Shown here: positions 52,794 through 62,619 of the stretch, in pieces
How the letters are laid out: every line of letters begins with the position of its first letter
How positions within the stretch are numbered: the stretch's first letter is position 1
Assembly (NCBI GenBank): GCA_900199595.1
Contig: FZRB01000016.1
Location: 36,151-100,150, forward strand
Length of the DNA stretch: 64,000 nt
Source: Lachnospiraceae bacterium
Lineage (GTDB): Bacteria; Bacillota; Clostridia; Lachnospirales; Lachnospiraceae
Direction of reading: 5' to 3'
The notes under the pieces: generated by a model
Database searches by the model: none
What the model was told of the DNA's origin: nothing
What the model saw: only the letters and a program-made list of their open reading frames with translations
Made by a program: the position numbers and the translations under genes

Positions 52794-54365
52794 CTAATTC
52801 TCCTCTGCCGGTTTTTTAAAAGATGACACTTCTGAACCTGGTTCACTTCTGTCAGCTTTTTTTTCAAATGTCAGTGTTGTCAGCTTTGCGACTTCATTTT
52901 CCCCACAGCTGATCTCGATCTCTTCTGTTCCGTACTCTATCTCGAAGCAAAGCTCTGAATAATCATAAAGCTCTTCACCCAGATTATCTACTGTCATTTC
53001 TTCTAGGAAGGTCTCCTGACTGTTGATCATTTCTTTGATATCATAGTATTTCTTTTCTGACAAATGTATCAGAAATGCGTAAAGATCCCTGTTTTTATAT
53101 ATATCATTTCCGAATCTTACCTCAAGTATGGCAAGGTATTCCTCAAGTGTAACCTTCTTCCATCTGTTTATCCTGATAAGCAGCTCTTTGAAAAGCTTGG
53201 CAAAATTACGGCCTATTTCCTCACTCAGAAGCTCATCGTCATATTTATAGCTCAGATCTGCCTTAAGCTCTTCCTTCTTTTCTCCCCTGAGTCCATCATC
53301 TGTCACTGATGTGGCTACATTATCTATTATGGATATCGGAAGACTTTTTTCTCTTCTTATCTGCAGAAATGGTGATACTACCCCTGACATAAGCTCCGGT
53401 CTGTCTGTATCCATCAGTCTTCTGAGAAGTCCTTCAAAATCAAAAGCGTTTTTCAGACTTCTGGTTCTGTTTCTCCTTATCATTTCATCAGAGAAACGGG
53501 ACAGTTCTGCGGTAGCGGCAATTAGCATGCTGTGATTTTCTATGGTCAGCTTCAGCATGTTTGAAAGTCTGTTAACATCTCTAATAGTGTCAGACCCTCC
53601 ACTATAGGTGGCCTTTTTCACGGCTTTATCCACCAGCTCTCTGTTCTTGGCAAAGGATTTCCTTTCCTCACTAAACCAGACACTTGTTCTATCCATATAT
53701 TCATCAACTGCTTTGCTTCCGGCATGAACATCTGTGAGAAGAAGCTTCATAACTTCCCGACGTTTCTGCTCCAGCTGGCTTACTTCGATATTGATTCTTT
53801 CTATTACATCTATACTTCCTCTGAAATTTTCAGAGCGGATCAGCTTCTCCAGAAGAAGCTGTTCTGTCGTAATAGTGCTTTCATCTTTAACCTCTTTCGT
53901 TGAGAGATAGAATTCGATACCTTCTTCAGTTATTGTATATACTACATCTTCTTCCTTTACTATGCTGTCAATAAATCTGACCCTGGCTATCTTCATTTCC
54001 CTTTCAACAGGATCGAAGAAAGGCATCTCGAAAGCTCTTCCTGAATTACGGATCTTATCAAATATATATCTGATCAGTTCATCCAGATCCCCCTCCAGTT
54101 TATATGCCGATCGCAGGATTCCCCTTAGGAAACTCTCATATTCTTTATAGGTTACCGGTTTATCATTAAAGCTGTTTTCATTTATAAAAAAGCGCAGAAC
54201 AGCAAGGACCAGATATCCCATATCCAGGTCCTTATATTCTCCGCCCTTAAACTGCGAAAGTGAGCCATCCGTAATCATAAAAAACGGATAATATTTTCTG
54301 AGACTCATCATTCTTTCAGTATGATTTTTTATTATATCATCAATTAATACATACTCTTCTGCCAT
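52794..54365 (-). CDS. jetA: JetA-like (MukF/kleisin-type) condensin subunit
   Basis: A 523-residue protein matching the DUF5716/JetA family: an N-terminal winged-helix-like region (HTERMMSLRKYYPFFM), the conserved FYLSTKEVKDESTITTEQLLLEK segment spread over about residues 174-196, NFRGSIDVIERIN and a long helical core, then a C-terminal winged-helix-like part. It should link the two JetC heads. The last ~35 residues (KKADRSEPGSEVSSFKKP) are charged, low in structure and encoded by DNA related to the terminators at 9985 and 19438. AGGGGA precedes the ATG. Confidence 0.8.
   Translation of the reverse strand: MAEEYVLIDDIIKNHTERMMSLRKYYPFFMITDGSLSQFKGGEYKDLDMGYLVLAVLRFFINENSFNDKPVTYKEYESFLRGILRSAYKLEGDLDELIRYIFDKIRNSGRAFEMPFFDPVEREMKIARVRFIDSIVKEEDVVYTITEEGIEFYLSTKEVKDESTITTEQLLLEKLIRSENFRGSIDVIERINIEVSQLEQKRREVMKLLLTDVHAGSKAVDEYMDRTSVWFSEERKSFAKNRELVDKAVKKATYSGGSDTIRDVNRLSNMLKLTIENHSMLIAATAELSRFSDEMIRRNRTRSLKNAFDFEGLLRRLMDTDRPELMSGVVSPFLQIRREKSLPISIIDNVATSVTDDGLRGEKKEELKADLSYKYDDELLSEEIGRNFAKLFKELLIRINRWKKVTLEEYLAILEVRFGNDIYKNRDLYAFLIHLSEKKYYDIKEMINSQETFLEEMTVDNLGEELYDYSELCFEIEYGTEEIEISCGENEVAKLTTLTFEKKADRSEPGSEVSSFKKPAEEN
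52820..52860. repeat. Terminator-family repeat inside the jetA 3' end
   Basis: AGATGACACTTCTGAACC-TGGTTCA-CTTCTGTCAGC combines the GATGACACTT..GAACC core of the terminator at 9985 with the CTTCTGTC half of the one at 19438. TGAACC-T-GGTTCA is perfectly self-complementary. It is translated as part of JetA. Confidence 0.5.
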
Positions 54366-54392
54366 TTCAGTTTCCCCTGAAGAGCCTAAAGC

Positions 54393-55472
54393 CTAATTAA
54401 AAATTATTGAATCATATACATCAAAGTCTACACTGTCCTCATAGGAAAACTTAGGATCAGCCTCCTTCTGCCACTCTGAATAGTGCGATTCTATGTACTG
54501 TCTTCTTTTACTGACGATCAGCTCATTTTTCCTCTTATCTGTAGCCTCTCTGTCAGTAAGTGCCTTCATATAAAATATATGATAGCCATATTCAGATTCC
54601 GTTACGAGACTGTACGAACCATCATCCAGATTATACAGGCTTGTCATTATATCCTTACCATATATTCCCTCAATCTCTGATGGTGTCATGGTATAATACG
54701 ACGAGTTATGTAAACCATAATATTCAGCCAGACCCTCAATATTTGTACTGTTAGGATTTGAGTCGGAGGTTCCGTCATTATATGAGCTTTCTATAGGATT
54801 AATCAGAGTATTATATGCCTGAAGAGCCCTTTCATACTGAGCCTCTCTCTCATCTTCAGAGAGCTTCGTCACATCACCACTGGAAGCAACGGTATAACAT
54901 TCAAAATACAGATCGTAAAATGTCGTCTCCCTTGCATCCTCATCAGACACTTCTATTCCCGCATCACTTATGATCAGATCGTATACCTTCTTTGCTATGG
55001 CATTTTCCTGCATAACACTCTGAATCATATCATAGCTGAGATCCATAGTCCTTATCTGTTCATCTGTCAGCATGCTGTAAAATGCGTCTGTCTGGCTGGC
55101 TACCTTACCTGCCTCTTCTTCCGTAAGAGCACATTTATATTCATTTGCCTTTAAAGCCAGCAGTTTAACATGGATGATATCCTCGATTATATCCTTCCTC
55201 GTAACGTCTTCCATATTTACACTGCTATCCTTGGCAACAGAAACATCTATATTCCACACATCCTTGCCATAGGTTGCTTCATAATCCTCTTTTACAGTAT
55301 TGGCATAAAGATAGACTTCACCAAGAGATATATTTTCCCCTGCAAAAGTAAACACTGTATCCTCAGGCGATGCCTTCATAGCTTCGTTTCTTCCGCAGGA
55401 TAGCGTAGATAGACAGAAGATAAGAGTTAGAACAGCAGCTATATATTTTTTATTTATCTTGAACTTCATCAT
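54393..55472 (-). CDS. PpiC/SurA-type foldase lipoprotein
   Basis: A 359-residue exported protein with lipobox LSTLSC (Cys26). An N-terminal SurA-like helical region (about 38-170) precedes a region resembling a parvulin PPIase (about 235-310: YYTMTPSEIEGIYGKDIMTSLYNLDDGSYSLVTESEYGYHIFYM, spread over 44 residues). It probably folds secreted proteins. Its start overlaps the last 23 nt of mfd. Confidence 0.8.
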   Translation of the reverse strand: MMKFKINKKYIAAVLTLIFCLSTLSCGRNEAMKASPEDTVFTFAGENISLGEVYLYANTVKEDYEATYGKDVWNIDVSVAKDSSVNMEDVTRKDIIEDIIHVKLLALKANEYKCALTEEEAGKVASQTDAFYSMLTDEQIRTMDLSYDMIQSVMQENAIAKKVYDLIISDAGIEVSDEDARETTFYDLYFECYTVASSGDVTKLSEDEREAQYERALQAYNTLINPIESSYNDGTSDSNPNSTNIEGLAEYYGLHNSSYYTMTPSEIEGIYGKDIMTSLYNLDDGSYSLVTESEYGYHIFYMKALTDREATDKRKNELIVSKRRQYIESHYSEWQKEADPKFSYEDSVDFDVYDSIIFN

Positions 55473-58400
55473 TTACCAAGCTCCTGATGTCATCAATGGT
55501 ATCACTGATTGATTTTATCATATTTTCCTGAATAAGGCTTGAGGTTTTTACCATAAAACCTGATTCCTTTGTTGCGACAATTCTCATATTGCCTTTGTAT
55601 TTTTTAATGAAACTGTCTATTTGATCAATCTTATATCTGGATGTATCATGAATTATATAGTAAGCCCATCCATCCTTATATCTTACATATGACAGACATG
55701 CATTATGGGCCTTTGCCCTCAACAGAGCAACCTCCAGCAGGGTAATGACCTGTTTTGGAACCGCTCCAAATCTGTCCTCTACCTCAGCACGGATCTCATC
55801 TGCATCCTCTTCATCTTCTATATGAGATATTCTCTTATACAGTTCCAGCTTCAGATATTCATTTCTTACATATTCCTCAGGTATATATGCATCAACGGGA
55901 ATATCTATAGAGGTATCAAAGTCAGCTTCCTCTGTTTCTCCCATCCTCTTTTTAACAGCCTGTGAGAGCAGTTTGACATACAGATCGTAACCTATCTCCT
56001 CCATATGTCCGGACTGACTGGAACCAAGGATATTACCTGCCCCACGTATCTCCAGATCCTTCATGGATATCTTATAACCCGACCCCAGCTCTGTAAACTC
56101 TCTGATTGCTGACAGACGTTTCTCAGCAACCTCTCTTATTACCTTATCTCTTCTGTACATCAGGAAGGCATAACTGGATCTGTCAGACCTTCCGACACGA
56201 CCTCTCAGCTGATACAGCTGAGCCAGCCCGAAATTATCTGCATTATGAATAATGATTGTATTTACATTTGGTATATCAAGACCTGTTTCTATGATGGTTG
56301 TGGATACCAGAACATCTATATCCTTTGCAATAAATGCGTGCATGATATCCTCCAGCTCCCGGCCATTCATTTTACCATGCGCAAATTCTATTCTGGCATT
56401 CGGAAGAAGCTGACGAAGCTCCATAGCAACCCGGGCTATATCATCAACCCTGTTATATACATAATAAACCTGACCGCCTCTTGACAGTTCTCTGGATGCA
56501 GCCTCTTTTACGATTTCCGGATCATACTCCATAACATATGTCTGTATAGGACGTCTGTCTACAGGAGGTTCCTCCAGAAGGCTCATATCTCTTATTCCTA
56601 TCAGACTCATGTGAAGTGTTCTGGGAATAGGAGTAGCTGTTAAGGTAAGAACATCCACCGTGTTTTTAAGCTGTTTTATTGTTTCCTTATGCTTTACACC
56701 AAAGCGCTGTTCTTCATCTATTATGAGAAGACCAAGAGACTTGTACTCCACATCCTTTGAAAGAAGCCTGTGAGTTCCGATCACAATATCAACAGATCCT
56801 TTTTTCAGACCCTCGATAATTTCCTTCTTTTCCTTAGTGGAGCAGAATCTTGAAAGCATTCTTACATTTATTGGATACCCCTTCATTCTCTCCGAAAATG
56901 TATCATAATGCTGCTCGCAAAGAATAGTTGTCGGCACCAGATAAGCTACCTGTTTACCATCCTGCACAGCCTTAAACGCAGCACGTATGGCTATTTCTGT
57001 CTTACCAAAGCCAACATCTCCGCAGACAAGTCTGTCCATTATGCGGCTGCTTTCCATATCCCTCTTAGTATCTTCAATAGCATGAAGCTGATCCGGAGTT
57101 TCCTCATACGGAAACAGTTCTTCAAACTCTCTCTGCCATACTGTATCTTCGGAAAATGCGTAACCTTTTTTGCTGCTTCTCGCCGCATAAAGAGTAATCA
57201 GCTCATCAGCCAGATTATCTATATGAGATTTTACTCTGCTTCTTGTTTTATTCCAGCTGTCTCCTCCCAGTTTATTCAGCTTCGGAGGACGACTGTCCTT
57301 ATTTGAATACTTACCTATCAGGCTGAGCTGCTCTACAGGAATAAACAGCTTGCCACCACCTGCGTAATCTATATTAATATAGTCACGGACTCTTCCATCG
57401 GATGTTTTAACTTTTTCTATACCCTTGTATATACCGATTCCATGACGCTCATGAACAACGTAATCTCCGACTCCGATTTCATCAAGAGTTTTAAACTTTT
57501 CTCCCTCGTATTTCTTCGGGAGACGTTTCTTCCTGTTTTCTCTGTTTCTTCCGAATATCTCTCCTTCTGAGATCAGCACCTGCTTTGAATCAGGAATGAA
57601 CCACCCTGACGGAAGATTTCCGGTAGTGATCATAACCTCTCTCGGAAGAAGCTCTCTAGTCCTGCTTTCAGAGAAAAACGCCGGGATTCCCTCGTCCATA
57701 AAGGAATCCGCCAGTCTTTTCGCTCTCGTCCTGGATGACGAAACGATTATTATTCTGTAATCACTGCCTCTCCATTTTATTATATCCTTCTTGAGTCTTT
57801 CTACATCCCCCAGATAATCCTCGGTTTTTTTTGCTTCTATATGAAGTGATGTTTTTTCATTCCACTCCTTTTCTTTTGAGTAGAATTCAGAAAACATGAT
57901 AAGCTTCTCAGCGCAAAGCCTGGCTACAGTCTCTTCTGCAGTTCTTAAGACTCCGGCCTGTCCCGGAAGTATATAACCACTCTCTATACGAGCCTGCATA
58001 GATATGGCAAATTCCTTAGCATAGCCTGATGCCCTTTCCATAACCCTTGCGGGTTCATCTATAAAAATCGGAGTTCCTTCAGGCAGATAATCTATAAAGG
58101 ATACCGTGGTTCCAAAGAAGTAATCAACCAGATTATCAAGTCCGGAAGTAGAATTATACTCTACTATTTCTTCCTTAATATGCTTAATATATGATGTAAG
58201 TCTTGCATAACATTCTGTCTTGAAATTCTTTTTGAAAACTGATGCCACTTTCTCAGTTTCTTCGTCTATCTTATCTATTCCTCTTCTGATACGTGCCTGA
58301 CTAAGTACATATTCCGTAGCAGGCAGGATTTCAATACTTTCACACTGTTCTATGGACCTCTGCGAACTCTCATCGAAAAATCTGATGGACTCTATTTCAT

Positions 58401-58974
58401 CGCCAAAAAACTCAACACGACAAGGACACTCTTCTGTCAGGGGGTATATATCAAGAATACCTCCTCTTACAGAAAACTGCCCTCTTGATTCAACAACAGC
58501 TACATTTTCATAGCCCAGCATAATGAGTTTTGATTTGATCTCACTCAGCTCTGCTTCCTGCCCCACTGACAGAGTAAAAATATGTCTTTTAAAATACTCC
58601 ATGTCAGGAAGCTTATCCATCACACCGTCTATCGTTGTGATAATAACTGTTCTTTCATTCTTATATATTCTTTTTAAGATTTCCAGTCTCTTCGCACCGG
58701 TCAGGTTTCCATGAACATCCGCATAATAGAAAAGAGCATCCTTGGCAGGATACATATATACATCTCTATCATAAAACTTATAATCATCATAAAGCTTTTC
58801 AGCTCTGGCTGTATCATAAGTAATGATAAGCGAAAATGTACTATTACACCTTACAGCTTCCGCAGCAAGAGGTCTGGCACTTCGTGTTATGCCCCAGACA
58901 TTTACCGGACAGGACTCCTTTGACAGGGTACTCAGACTGTTAGTTTCCCTGAAGGGAATTTTGAGCGCTTCCAT
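55450..58974 (-). CDS. mfd: Transcription-repair coupling factor Mfd
   Basis: A 1174-residue Mfd: an N-terminal UvrB-homology region, the RNA polymerase interaction domain ([17 protein letters not shown]), RecG-like helicase motifs ([15 protein letters not shown]alker [37 protein letters not shown]) and a C-terminal TRCF domain. It removes stalled polymerase and recruits UvrAB. ATG at 58974 with GAGGAAG. The gene order glmU-pth-mfd-prsA-like is common in Clostridia and marks this as core chromosome. Confidence 0.97.
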   Translation of the reverse strand: MEALKIPFRETNSLSTLSKESCPVNVWGITRSARPLAAEAVRCNSTFSLIITYDTARAEKLYDDYKFYDRDVYMYPAKDALFYYADVHGNLTGAKRLEILKRIYKNERTVIITTIDGVMDKLPDMEYFKRHIFTLSVGQEAELSEIKSKLIMLGYENVAVVESRGQFSVRGGILDIYPLTEECPCRVEFFGDEIESIRFFDESSQRSIEQCESIEILPATEYVLSQARIRRGIDKIDEETEKVASVFKKNFKTECYARLTSYIKHIKEEIVEYNSTSGLDNLVDYFFGTTVSFIDYLPEGTPIFIDEPARVMERASGYAKEFAISMQARIESGYILPGQAGVLRTAEETVARLCAEKLIMFSEFYSKEKEWNEKTSLHIEAKKTEDYLGDVERLKKDIIKWRGSDYRIIIVSSSRTRAKRLADSFMDEGIPAFFSESRTRELLPREVMITTGNLPSGWFIPDSKQVLISEGEIFGRNRENRKKRLPKKYEGEKFKTLDEIGVGDYVVHERHGIGIYKGIEKVKTSDGRVRDYINIDYAGGGKLFIPVEQLSLIGKYSNKDSRPPKLNKLGGDSWNKTRSRVKSHIDNLADELITLYAARSSKKGYAFSEDTVWQREFEELFPYEETPDQLHAIEDTKRDMESSRIMDRLVCGDVGFGKTEIAIRAAFKAVQDGKQVAYLVPTTILCEQHYDTFSERMKGYPINVRMLSRFCSTKEKKEIIEGLKKGSVDIVIGTHRLLSKDVEYKSLGLLIIDEEQRFGVKHKETIKQLKNTVDVLTLTATPIPRTLHMSLIGIRDMSLLEEPPVDRRPIQTYVMEYDPEIVKEAASRELSRGGQVYYVYNRVDDIARVAMELRQLLPNARIEFAHGKMNGRELEDIMHAFIAKDIDVLVSTTIIETGLDIPNVNTIIIHNADNFGLAQLYQLRGRVGRSDRSSYAFLMYRRDKVIREVAEKRLSAIREFTELGSGYKISMKDLEIRGAGNILGSSQSGHMEEIGYDLYVKLLSQAVKKRMGETEEADFDTSIDIPVDAYIPEEYVRNEYLKLELYKRISHIEDEEDADEIRAEVEDRFGAVPKQVITLLEVALLRAKAHNACLSYVRYKDGWAYYIIHDTSRYKIDQIDSFIKKYKGNMRIVATKESGFMVKTSSLIQENMIKSISDTIDDIRSLVNDEVQDK

Positions 58975-59028
58975 ATCTTCCTCATATTTCAGCAGTTAAT
59001 ACACTCAAGTTGAAATATTTAGTTACTA

Positions 59029-59586
59029 CTAATTAAAATGATTCATTGCAGAATCAGCACCATTGTTTAATATTTCTATGGCTGCATCCCTTGCTCTGTC
59101 AACAGCCTCTCTTATGGCCGGAAGTTCCTCCTTCGACGGGCGGCTAAGCACATGGTCAGCCATGTCCCAGTCCTCAGGTCTTCCACCTACTCCGATTTTT
59201 ATTCTATCGAAGGTTTCAGTACCAAGATGCTCTATGATACTTTTAATTCCATTATGACCACCGGCGCTTCCGTGAGTTCTTATACGTATTCTGCCCACCT
59301 CAAGATCCACATCATCATATATAATTATCAGATCCTCCGGAGTGCATTTATAGAAATCCATAAGAGCTCTGACAGCTTCACCACTCAGATTCATATAAGT
59401 CTGAGGCTGAGCAAGGACTACCTTTTCACCATCAATAAAACCATGACCTGTCATAGACTTACATTCCTTCTTGTTGAAAGGGATGTTGTACTTATCCGAC
59501 AGGGCGGTCACAGCCGAGAACCCCATATTATGACGCGTACCCGCATATTTAATTCCCGGATTTCCGAGACCTACAATAATTTTCAT
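59029..59586 (-). CDS. pth: Peptidyl-tRNA hydrolase
   Basis: A 185-residue Pth that frees tRNA from peptidyl-tRNA dropped by ribosomes. Motifs: VGLGNPGIKYAGTRHNMGF (catalytic His), PQTYMNLSGE, YDDVDLEVGRIRIRTHGSAGGHNG. The ATG at 59586 begins the family's conserved MKIIVGLG, with a weak GGTGG site; a longer in-frame reading overlaps the upstream gene and is not Pth-like. Confidence 0.97.
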   Translation of the reverse strand: MKIIVGLGNPGIKYAGTRHNMGFSAVTALSDKYNIPFNKKECKSMTGHGFIDGEKVVLAQPQTYMNLSGEAVRALMDFYKCTPEDLIIIYDDVDLEVGRIRIRTHGSAGGHNGIKSIIEHLGTETFDRIKIGVGGRPEDWDMADHVLSRPSKEELPAIREAVDRARDAAIEILNNGADSAMNHFN

Positions 59587-59614
59587 ATTCCACCATGATT
59601 CTTGAAATGATTTT

Positions 59615-60352
59615 TTACTGTACTTTTGATAACATGATTTTTTCAGCTTCTGCAAGCTGCGCTTTAGTATTAACTCCAAGGATTTCATCCACATCATTAA
59701 CCGGCATAGCATTTACCTTAAGCCCGGACTTCTTGATTATCTGGATGGTATCTGTCAGATAATACTCTCCCTGAGAATTATCATTAGTTATTTTTTCAAG
59801 ACTGAAGGATAATGCTTCTGAGTTGAAAACATACATTCCCGAATTTATTTCATTTACCTTAAGCTCTTCCTCTGTACAATCCTTATGCTCAGTAATCCTA
59901 AGGAAATTTCCTTCATCATCACGGATGATACGTCCATAGCCTGTCGGATCATCTACCATAGCTGAAAGAACTGTTACTCCATTTGATTCGTGCTTATGCT
60001 TCTCTCGAAGCTTCCTGATTGTTTCAGCTGTAATGAGCGGGGTATCTCCACAGAGAATAACAGTGTCTCCTTCAGTACCTATCTTGTCCTTTGCACATTT
60101 AACTGCATGACCTGTTCCCAGCTGTTCTCTCTGTTCAACAAAGTCTACAACATCAACTATTTCTCTCTTAACAAGCTGTCCCTGATAGCCTACTATAACG
60201 ATAACGTCTGTAGCTCCTGCATCCTTAGCCGCCTTAATTACATAATGAACCATAGTCTGGTCACATACCTTATGAAGAACCTTTGGAAGATCTGATTCCA
60301 TTCTGGTTCCTTTACCGGCTGCTAGAATAACTGCCTTAAACTTGTCCATCAT
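59615..60352 (-). CDS. GlmU-like uridylyltransferase lacking the acetyltransferase domain
   Basis: A 245-residue nucleotidyltransferase aligned with the N-terminal half of GlmU: LAAGKGTRMESDLPKVLH, EQLGTGHAV, LCGDTPLI, GYGRIIRD and VNDVDEILGVNTKAQLAEAE. It should make UDP-GlcNAc from GlcNAc-1-P and UTP. GlmU proteins normally run to ~455 residues with a left-handed beta-helix acetyltransferase; this one stops right at the linker, with pth following at once. The acetyl step must be done elsewhere. Two ATGs (60352, 60349) fit GAGGAA. Confidence 0.85.
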   Translation of the reverse strand: MMDKFKAVILAAGKGTRMESDLPKVLHKVCDQTMVHYVIKAAKDAGATDVIVIVGYQGQLVKREIVDVVDFVEQREQLGTGHAVKCAKDKIGTEGDTVILCGDTPLITAETIRKLREKHKHESNGVTVLSAMVDDPTGYGRIIRDDEGNFLRITEHKDCTEEELKVNEINSGMYVFNSEALSFSLEKITNDNSQGEYYLTDTIQIIKKSGLKVNAMPVNDVDEILGVNTKAQLAEAEKIMLSKVQ

Positions 60353-60422
60353 AATTTCCTCATTTCATTAAAATGATGTTGGTGTCAATAGTTCTTTTGA
60401 CATATTTGTTTACAACTCACAC

Positions 60423-60452
60423 ACTATACCACAAAATCACTATTATTTACAA
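60423..60452 (-). promoter_or_regulatory. Promoter at the head of the 32-kb run
   Basis: TTGTAA (60452-60447), an 18-nt spacer and TATAGT (60428-60423) preceded by TGG on the minus strand. It drives the glmU-like gene and possibly much downstream. Confidence 0.7.
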
Positions 60453-60464
60453 GAAAAAAGCACA

Positions 60465-61448
60465 TCATAGTGTATTTCTGTATTCATCCCAATAACCGCC
60501 TATTCTTTCCTGATTCAGGTTCTCTCCTATGAGAATAAACAGCTCCTGACCTACGGTTATCGGACTTATGTTAACCATTCGTGATGTGGCATTTACTTCG
60601 AGCCAGCTACCATCTGTGTTTTGTATAAACCCCTTAAGTCTGATAAGCCGGCCGTTTTTACTGTCATCAAATATTCTTTTTATGGTGTCCTCCAGTTTAT
60701 TTACATCTGTTTTAACATGGAAAAAGAATATAGATTTAAAGCTGTTACTGTCCGTAACAGGAAGCTTTATCATCTCACCACTATGATATCCGGAGGTGAA
60801 AATCTTCGAAAAGTCCTGATCTGTTACAGCTCCGGTTTTCCATATGTATAGATCACTGATCTGTCTTGCACATTTGAATTCTTTAAGGCAGTTGTTAACA
60901 TAATTTTTTATTATGTTAACAGAATCATCTGATTTATCTGCCATCTCTTTATCCATCTTACTGAGCACTACTGTTCCTGCCTTTGCTGTCTGCGAAGCCA
61001 GCAGATAGCGTATTTCTGTATCTTTGTTTTCGCTTTGTTCGAAGCTTATCTGTTCATTGATAAAGCAGGCATCTACAATAGTGATTACATTTCCCGGCTC
61101 AAACATACGTTCCAGAGGATCTTCATATATAAGATCAAAAAACTCATCTGCATCGAAGATACCTGATGGTTCAACTATCACTCTTGTATAACCGGCCAGC
61201 CCCATAGTAATAAGCTTTGTCTTAAGTCTGCGCCTGGTGCAGTCCGGATCACCACCGATCACCATTTCCAGATGACATTTATCTCCAAGAGTTTTTTCCA
61301 GCAGAAGCCGGTCCACATTTATTGCTCCATAATCATTTACGATAATCGCTACGCTTTCACCTGCTCTAACCAGAAAATCCGCATATTCACTTATAAAAGT
61401 AGTTTTACCGGAACCCAGAAAACCGGTAATAAGATCAATTTTTTTCAT
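60465..61448 (-). CDS. COG0523/CobW-type GTPase with altered metal-binding motif
   Basis: A 327-residue G3E GTPase: Walker A TGFLGSGKTTFI at the start, EPSGIFD, TIVDACF and SKMDK, plus a C-terminal CobW_C-like domain (RLIRLKGFIQNTDGSWLEVN). The family delivers metals (Zn, Co, Ni) and normally has a CxCC motif in the stretch read here as VIGGDPDCTRRR, where only one Cys remains. ATG at 61448 (MKKIDLITG) with GGAG eight bases upstream; the earlier in-frame ATGs fall in the preceding terminator. Confidence 0.85.
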   Translation of the reverse strand: MKKIDLITGFLGSGKTTFISEYADFLVRAGESVAIIVNDYGAINVDRLLLEKTLGDKCHLEMVIGGDPDCTRRRLKTKLITMGLAGYTRVIVEPSGIFDADEFFDLIYEDPLERMFEPGNVITIVDACFINEQISFEQSENKDTEIRYLLASQTAKAGTVVLSKMDKEMADKSDDSVNIIKNYVNNCLKEFKCARQISDLYIWKTGAVTDQDFSKIFTSGYHSGEMIKLPVTDSNSFKSIFFFHVKTDVNKLEDTIKRIFDDSKNGRLIRLKGFIQNTDGSWLEVNATSRMVNISPITVGQELFILIGENLNQERIGGYWDEYRNTL

Positions 61449-61473
61449 TATCTGCTCCGTTCTCATGAAAAGA

Positions 61474-61493
61474 GCTTCCTTTTCCAAGGAAGC
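61474..61493 (-). terminator. Terminator between the Rpn-type nuclease and the GTPase
   Basis: GCTTCCTT and AAGGAAGC form an 8-bp stem with loop TTCC. On the minus strand TCTTTTC follows. Confidence 0.7.
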
Positions 61494-61504
61494 CCCATAA
61501 ATGT

Positions 61505-62314
61505 TTAAACTTCTATTTCGTATTCTTTAAACAGCTTTTTCTGTAACTCCATATCAGTTGTAGCAGCCTTTAGGTCTTCAAGGCGATTATCCTGAATAAG
61601 ATGCATATTTAATTCATTAATCAAGTTCATTCCGGAAGTCTTTCCTTCTTCTATTCCGGCTTTTTTAGCAAGCTTTGTCTCATCTTTTATCAGCTGTTCA
61701 ACAGTCATAATTCTTTTTCTCCATCTTTTATCTTTCCTAATTTCAACAACCGTTTCATCTAATTGCTTAGTAAAATCATCAGTAACTTCACCATCATTTA
61801 TGTACTTCAAAAAATTCTTTAGTGGTGTCGGTATATCATCTATAATCCCCTGAGTATTTAAAAACAATTTGGAAGTCTTATCATCAAGTCTGATATTCTT
61901 TTCCTGAAGACATATATTTTCAAATGTATACAAATGTCTTCCTAAATCAAATGGATCAAATGTACATATGAATATCACTATATTATTTTTCAGATCAACA
62001 TATTCATGCCCCTTTTCTAAAAGATCTATATCTATAAGATCCTGATAATACCTGCTCCTCTTCGAAAGATCTTCATATATACCATTCTGAAGTTCTACAT
62101 TATATACTGAATCCTCATCTTCACAATAAATATCCAGTCTTATGCTTTTAGCAGCCAGATCATAATCCACTACTCTTTCTGATTCCGGATAGCTTATCTC
62201 TGATATTTTCTTGTCCAAAATCCTTTCCAGGCACATTTTACAAAGATTTGGTCTTCGCATAACAATGTTAAACATTGCATTATTCTTTAGCGTAATACTA
62301 TTTATATCTATCAT
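61505..62314 (-). CDS. Rpn/PD-(D/E)XK nuclease-family protein
   Basis: A 269-residue protein of the Rpn (recombination-promoting nuclease) / PD-(D/E)XK transposase-associated family. The nuclease core is RLDIYCEDEDSVYNVELQ (about 59-76: D then ExQ in place of ExK), after a start resembling LKNNAMFNIVMRRPNLCKMCLE. The C-terminus is a charged helical region (EQLIKDETKLAKKAGIEEGKTSG). Such genes are often multicopy in Lachnospiraceae, and their role (recombination or defence-like) is unsettled. AGGAGG precedes the ATG. The 305 nt upstream to the next gene are AT-rich and carry only the methyltransferase promoter. Confidence 0.8.
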   Translation of the reverse strand: MIDINSITLKNNAMFNIVMRRPNLCKMCLERILDKKISEISYPESERVVDYDLAAKSIRLDIYCEDEDSVYNVELQNGIYEDLSKRSRYYQDLIDIDLLEKGHEYVDLKNNIVIFICTFDPFDLGRHLYTFENICLQEKNIRLDDKTSKLFLNTQGIIDDIPTPLKNFLKYINDGEVTDDFTKQLDETVVEIRKDKRWRKRIMTVEQLIKDETKLAKKAGIEEGKTSGMNLINELNMHLIQDNRLEDLKAATTDMELQKKLFKEYEIEV

Positions 62315-62548
62315 TTTATACCTCCTGAATGTCTAATGTAATTATCACCAAAACATTTGACATATGGAGGTGCACGTATTATTTTTTCTTCTAAAAAAAG
62401 CATCAAAGTGTTGCATTGTCTCCTTTTTTTTATTACTGAACTTAATCAGCAGTAAAAAATCAGAGAGTTACAAACAACTTTGCAGCTCCTTTAATTGCGT
62501 TTATTTTATTATAGAAATTATACAATATCAAGATAAAAAACAGATTTT

Positions 62549-62578
62549 TTGACACCCACCGCGCTCATGTAGTATACT
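62549..62578 (+). promoter_or_regulatory. Promoter of the methyltransferase gene
   Basis: TTGACA (62549-62554), an 18-nt spacer and TATACT (62573-62578), about 42 nt before the start codon. No other feature is seen between 62315 and 62548. Confidence 0.85.
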
Positions 62579-62619
62579 CTGAAACACACATATTTATTAT
62601 TTCGAAAGGGATATCTGCG

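Noticed and set aside
47674..54365. Complete Wadjet defence system
   Set aside because: No JetD-type gene found within the window; called a JetABC condensin-type operon instead.
62364..62552. 62-residue plus-strand frame
   Set aside because: AT-rich, low complexity, and it overlaps the methyltransferase promoter.
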